Origin: GCA-2731375 sp964507245
Lineage (GTDB): Bacteria > Pseudomonadota > Alphaproteobacteria > GCA-2731375
DNA: 6,380 nt
NCBI GenBank assembly: GCA_964507245.1
Contig: CAZDQC010000170.1
Coordinates: 1-6,380 of the forward strand
Reading direction: 5' to 3'
Part shown: positions 5,422-6,380 of the stretch, piece by piece
Layout of the letters: each line of letters begins with the position of its first letter
Position numbering within the stretch: position 1 is the stretch's first letter
Notes under the pieces: model-generated
The model's database searches: none
Told to the model about the DNA's origin: nothing
The model's input: the letters and a program-made list of their open reading frames with translations, nothing else
Translations under genes and position numbers: made by a program

Positions 5422-6380
5422 GCCGCCTTCACCGCATTCAGGATTGGCGCCCAGTCCTCGATCATATCTTCGCGGCCCGGATTGTATTGCACTGCAATCT
5501 GGCTATAGCCGGCATTTTTCAAATTGGTCAAACGTTCCACAATTTCATCACGAGTTCCTGTAAAGGTCTTTTCCCGGATTAAATCTCCTGTGACCAGGTG
5601 TCTTTCGTCATCACGCACAAACATCATGTGACCACGATGCAAAGATAAATACCTGGCATCACTGGGCTTATAGGATTGATAAAGAGTATGATATTGATCA
5701 ATCAGTTCCCGCTGCCAGTCTGGCAAGGGAATTTGCTCACCGCTTTTTGCTTCCGCCTCGACAATTGCATGCATAAAAATTGCTGCTCCTGGTCCAGCGT
5801 GAGCAATGGCGCGATCGCTGTCGTAATTCTCGCCCGGCTCGAGTATGCAGCCGAGTGTCAACATAGTCGCATATAAATCTTCTGGTGCATTACCCTCCTC
5901 GGCCCAGCTGGTTTGCATACGTTGCAGGTCCCGCAAGCCAGTACGTTCCGTAAATACGATATCGATCCAGCCGGCCTTCTTTTTGGCGGTCAAGGCCCGA
6001 CCGCGCGGGCCAAAGGCAGAAATATGCAAGGGCACGGGGTCCTCTATATTGATAAGACCCAAATCCGGATTCAGAAAGTTTGCCTTTGGCATCTCGCCTT
6101 CAAAGGGTACTGGTATAATTTCACCACCAAGCATGCCATAAACTGCTTCGATATGTGCCTCCATATCGTCCATTTTCATGGCGCCGTAGCCCATGGTACG
6201 CCGTCCAGTAAACCCCGTTCCAACACCAAAATCGATCCGGCCGGGGGCCATTGCGTTCAGAGAAGCGAATGCATTAGCAGTAACTGGCGCGATACGATTT
6301 GAGGGGATCAAAACACCCGTAGCTAAGCGAATGGTACTGGTACGCATGGCTGCGGCCGCCATGGCCACAAAAACGTCTCC
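5418..6380 (-). CDS. LLM-class flavin/F420-dependent oxidoreductase (5' end beyond window)
   Basis: 320 residues of a luciferase-like monooxygenase-family protein. The frame stays open to the window edge (reading G-D-V-F-V before AMAAAAM), so the true start and probably some 40-60 N-terminal residues are missing; internal GTG or ATG codons near 6360 are not starts. The AMAAAAMRTSTIRLATGV strand-helix, the IPSNRIAPVTANAFASLNAM segment and PGRIDFGVGTGFTGRRTMG are hallmark blocks of the family's TIM barrel and cofactor-binding face. HISAFGPRGRALTAKKKAGW in the middle and GYSQIAVQYNPG near the C-terminus also fit. Members use FMNH2 or F420 for monooxygenation or hydride transfer; sequence alone does not decide which. 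It is the promoter-proximal gene of a two-gene unit with the hydrolase. I infer oxidation followed by hydrolysis of one substrate. Confidence 0.88.
   Translation of the reverse strand, partial: GDVFVAMAAAAMRTSTIRLATGVLIPSNRIAPVTANAFASLNAMAPGRIDFGVGTGFTGRRTMGYGAMKMDDMEAHIEAVYGMLGGEIIPVPFEGEMPKANFLNPDLGLINIEDPVPLHISAFGPRGRALTAKKKAGWIDIVFTERTGLRDLQRMQTSWAEEGNAPEDLYATMLTLGCILEPGENYDSDRAIAHAGPGAAIFMHAIVEAEAKSGEQIPLPDWQRELIDQYHTLYQSYKPSDARYLSLHRGHMMFVRDDERHLVTGDLIREKTFTGTRDEIVERLTNLKNAGYSQIAVQYNPGREDMIEDWAPILNAVKAA

Noticed and set aside
5913..6302. 129-codon plus-strand frame opposite the oxidoreductase
   Set aside because: It is antisense to well-conserved oxidoreductase blocks and has no recognisable features.
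6360..6368. GTG or ATG near 6360-6368 as the oxidoreductase start
   Set aside because: The frame continues to the window edge with family-typical residues G-D-V-F-V, so these codons are internal.

Overview
The window looks like ordinary bacterial chromosome, most probably from a proteobacterium. I lean towards an environmental alphaproteobacterium, because the protein styles (a CoA-binding protein coupled to O-acetylhomoserine sulfhydrylase, an MCT-like major facilitator, a LuxA-like oxidoreductase) and the moderate base composition fit one. This is an impression; no rRNA or other marker gene is present. Genes are tightly packed, and I see no tRNA, rRNA, CRISPR array, insertion sequence or phage gene.

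Positions 1-1810 (+): the last codons of an upstream gene appear to overlap a TTG-started CoA-binding protein (24-527). That gene overlaps a PLP-dependent O-acetylhomoserine sulfhydrylase (524-1810) by four bases (ATGA). This is a translationally coupled pair for sulfur incorporation into homocysteine.

Positions 1811-2564: a short convergent gap, then a ChaC-type gamma-glutamylcyclotransferase on the minus strand. This family degrades glutathione, so it shares a thiol theme with its neighbour.

Positions 2565-2895: a 331-base divergent intergenic region between chaC (-) and a transporter gene (+). It holds a perfect 15-bp palindrome lying between a minus-strand -35-like box and a consensus plus-strand TTGACA, plus a second dyad nearer chaC. 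This is the best regulatory signal in the window.

Positions 2896-4233 (+): a 12-helix MFS transporter of the oxalate/formate or monocarboxylate type. A 240-base convergent gap follows, with two short protein-like open frames of uncertain meaning.

Positions 4474-6380 (-): a two-gene unit read right to left. First is an LLM-class flavin/F420-dependent oxidoreductase, cut by the window end, then an alpha/beta hydrolase. Between them, an ATG overlapping the oxidoreductase stop is in frame with the hydrolase but is interrupted by a TAG after 13 codons. Oxidation, ester or thioester hydrolysis and transport of a carboxylate would make a coherent small catabolic module, but that link is inference. 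I found no convincing evidence of a wholly new system; the most useful leads are the divergent operator and the hydrolase start region.
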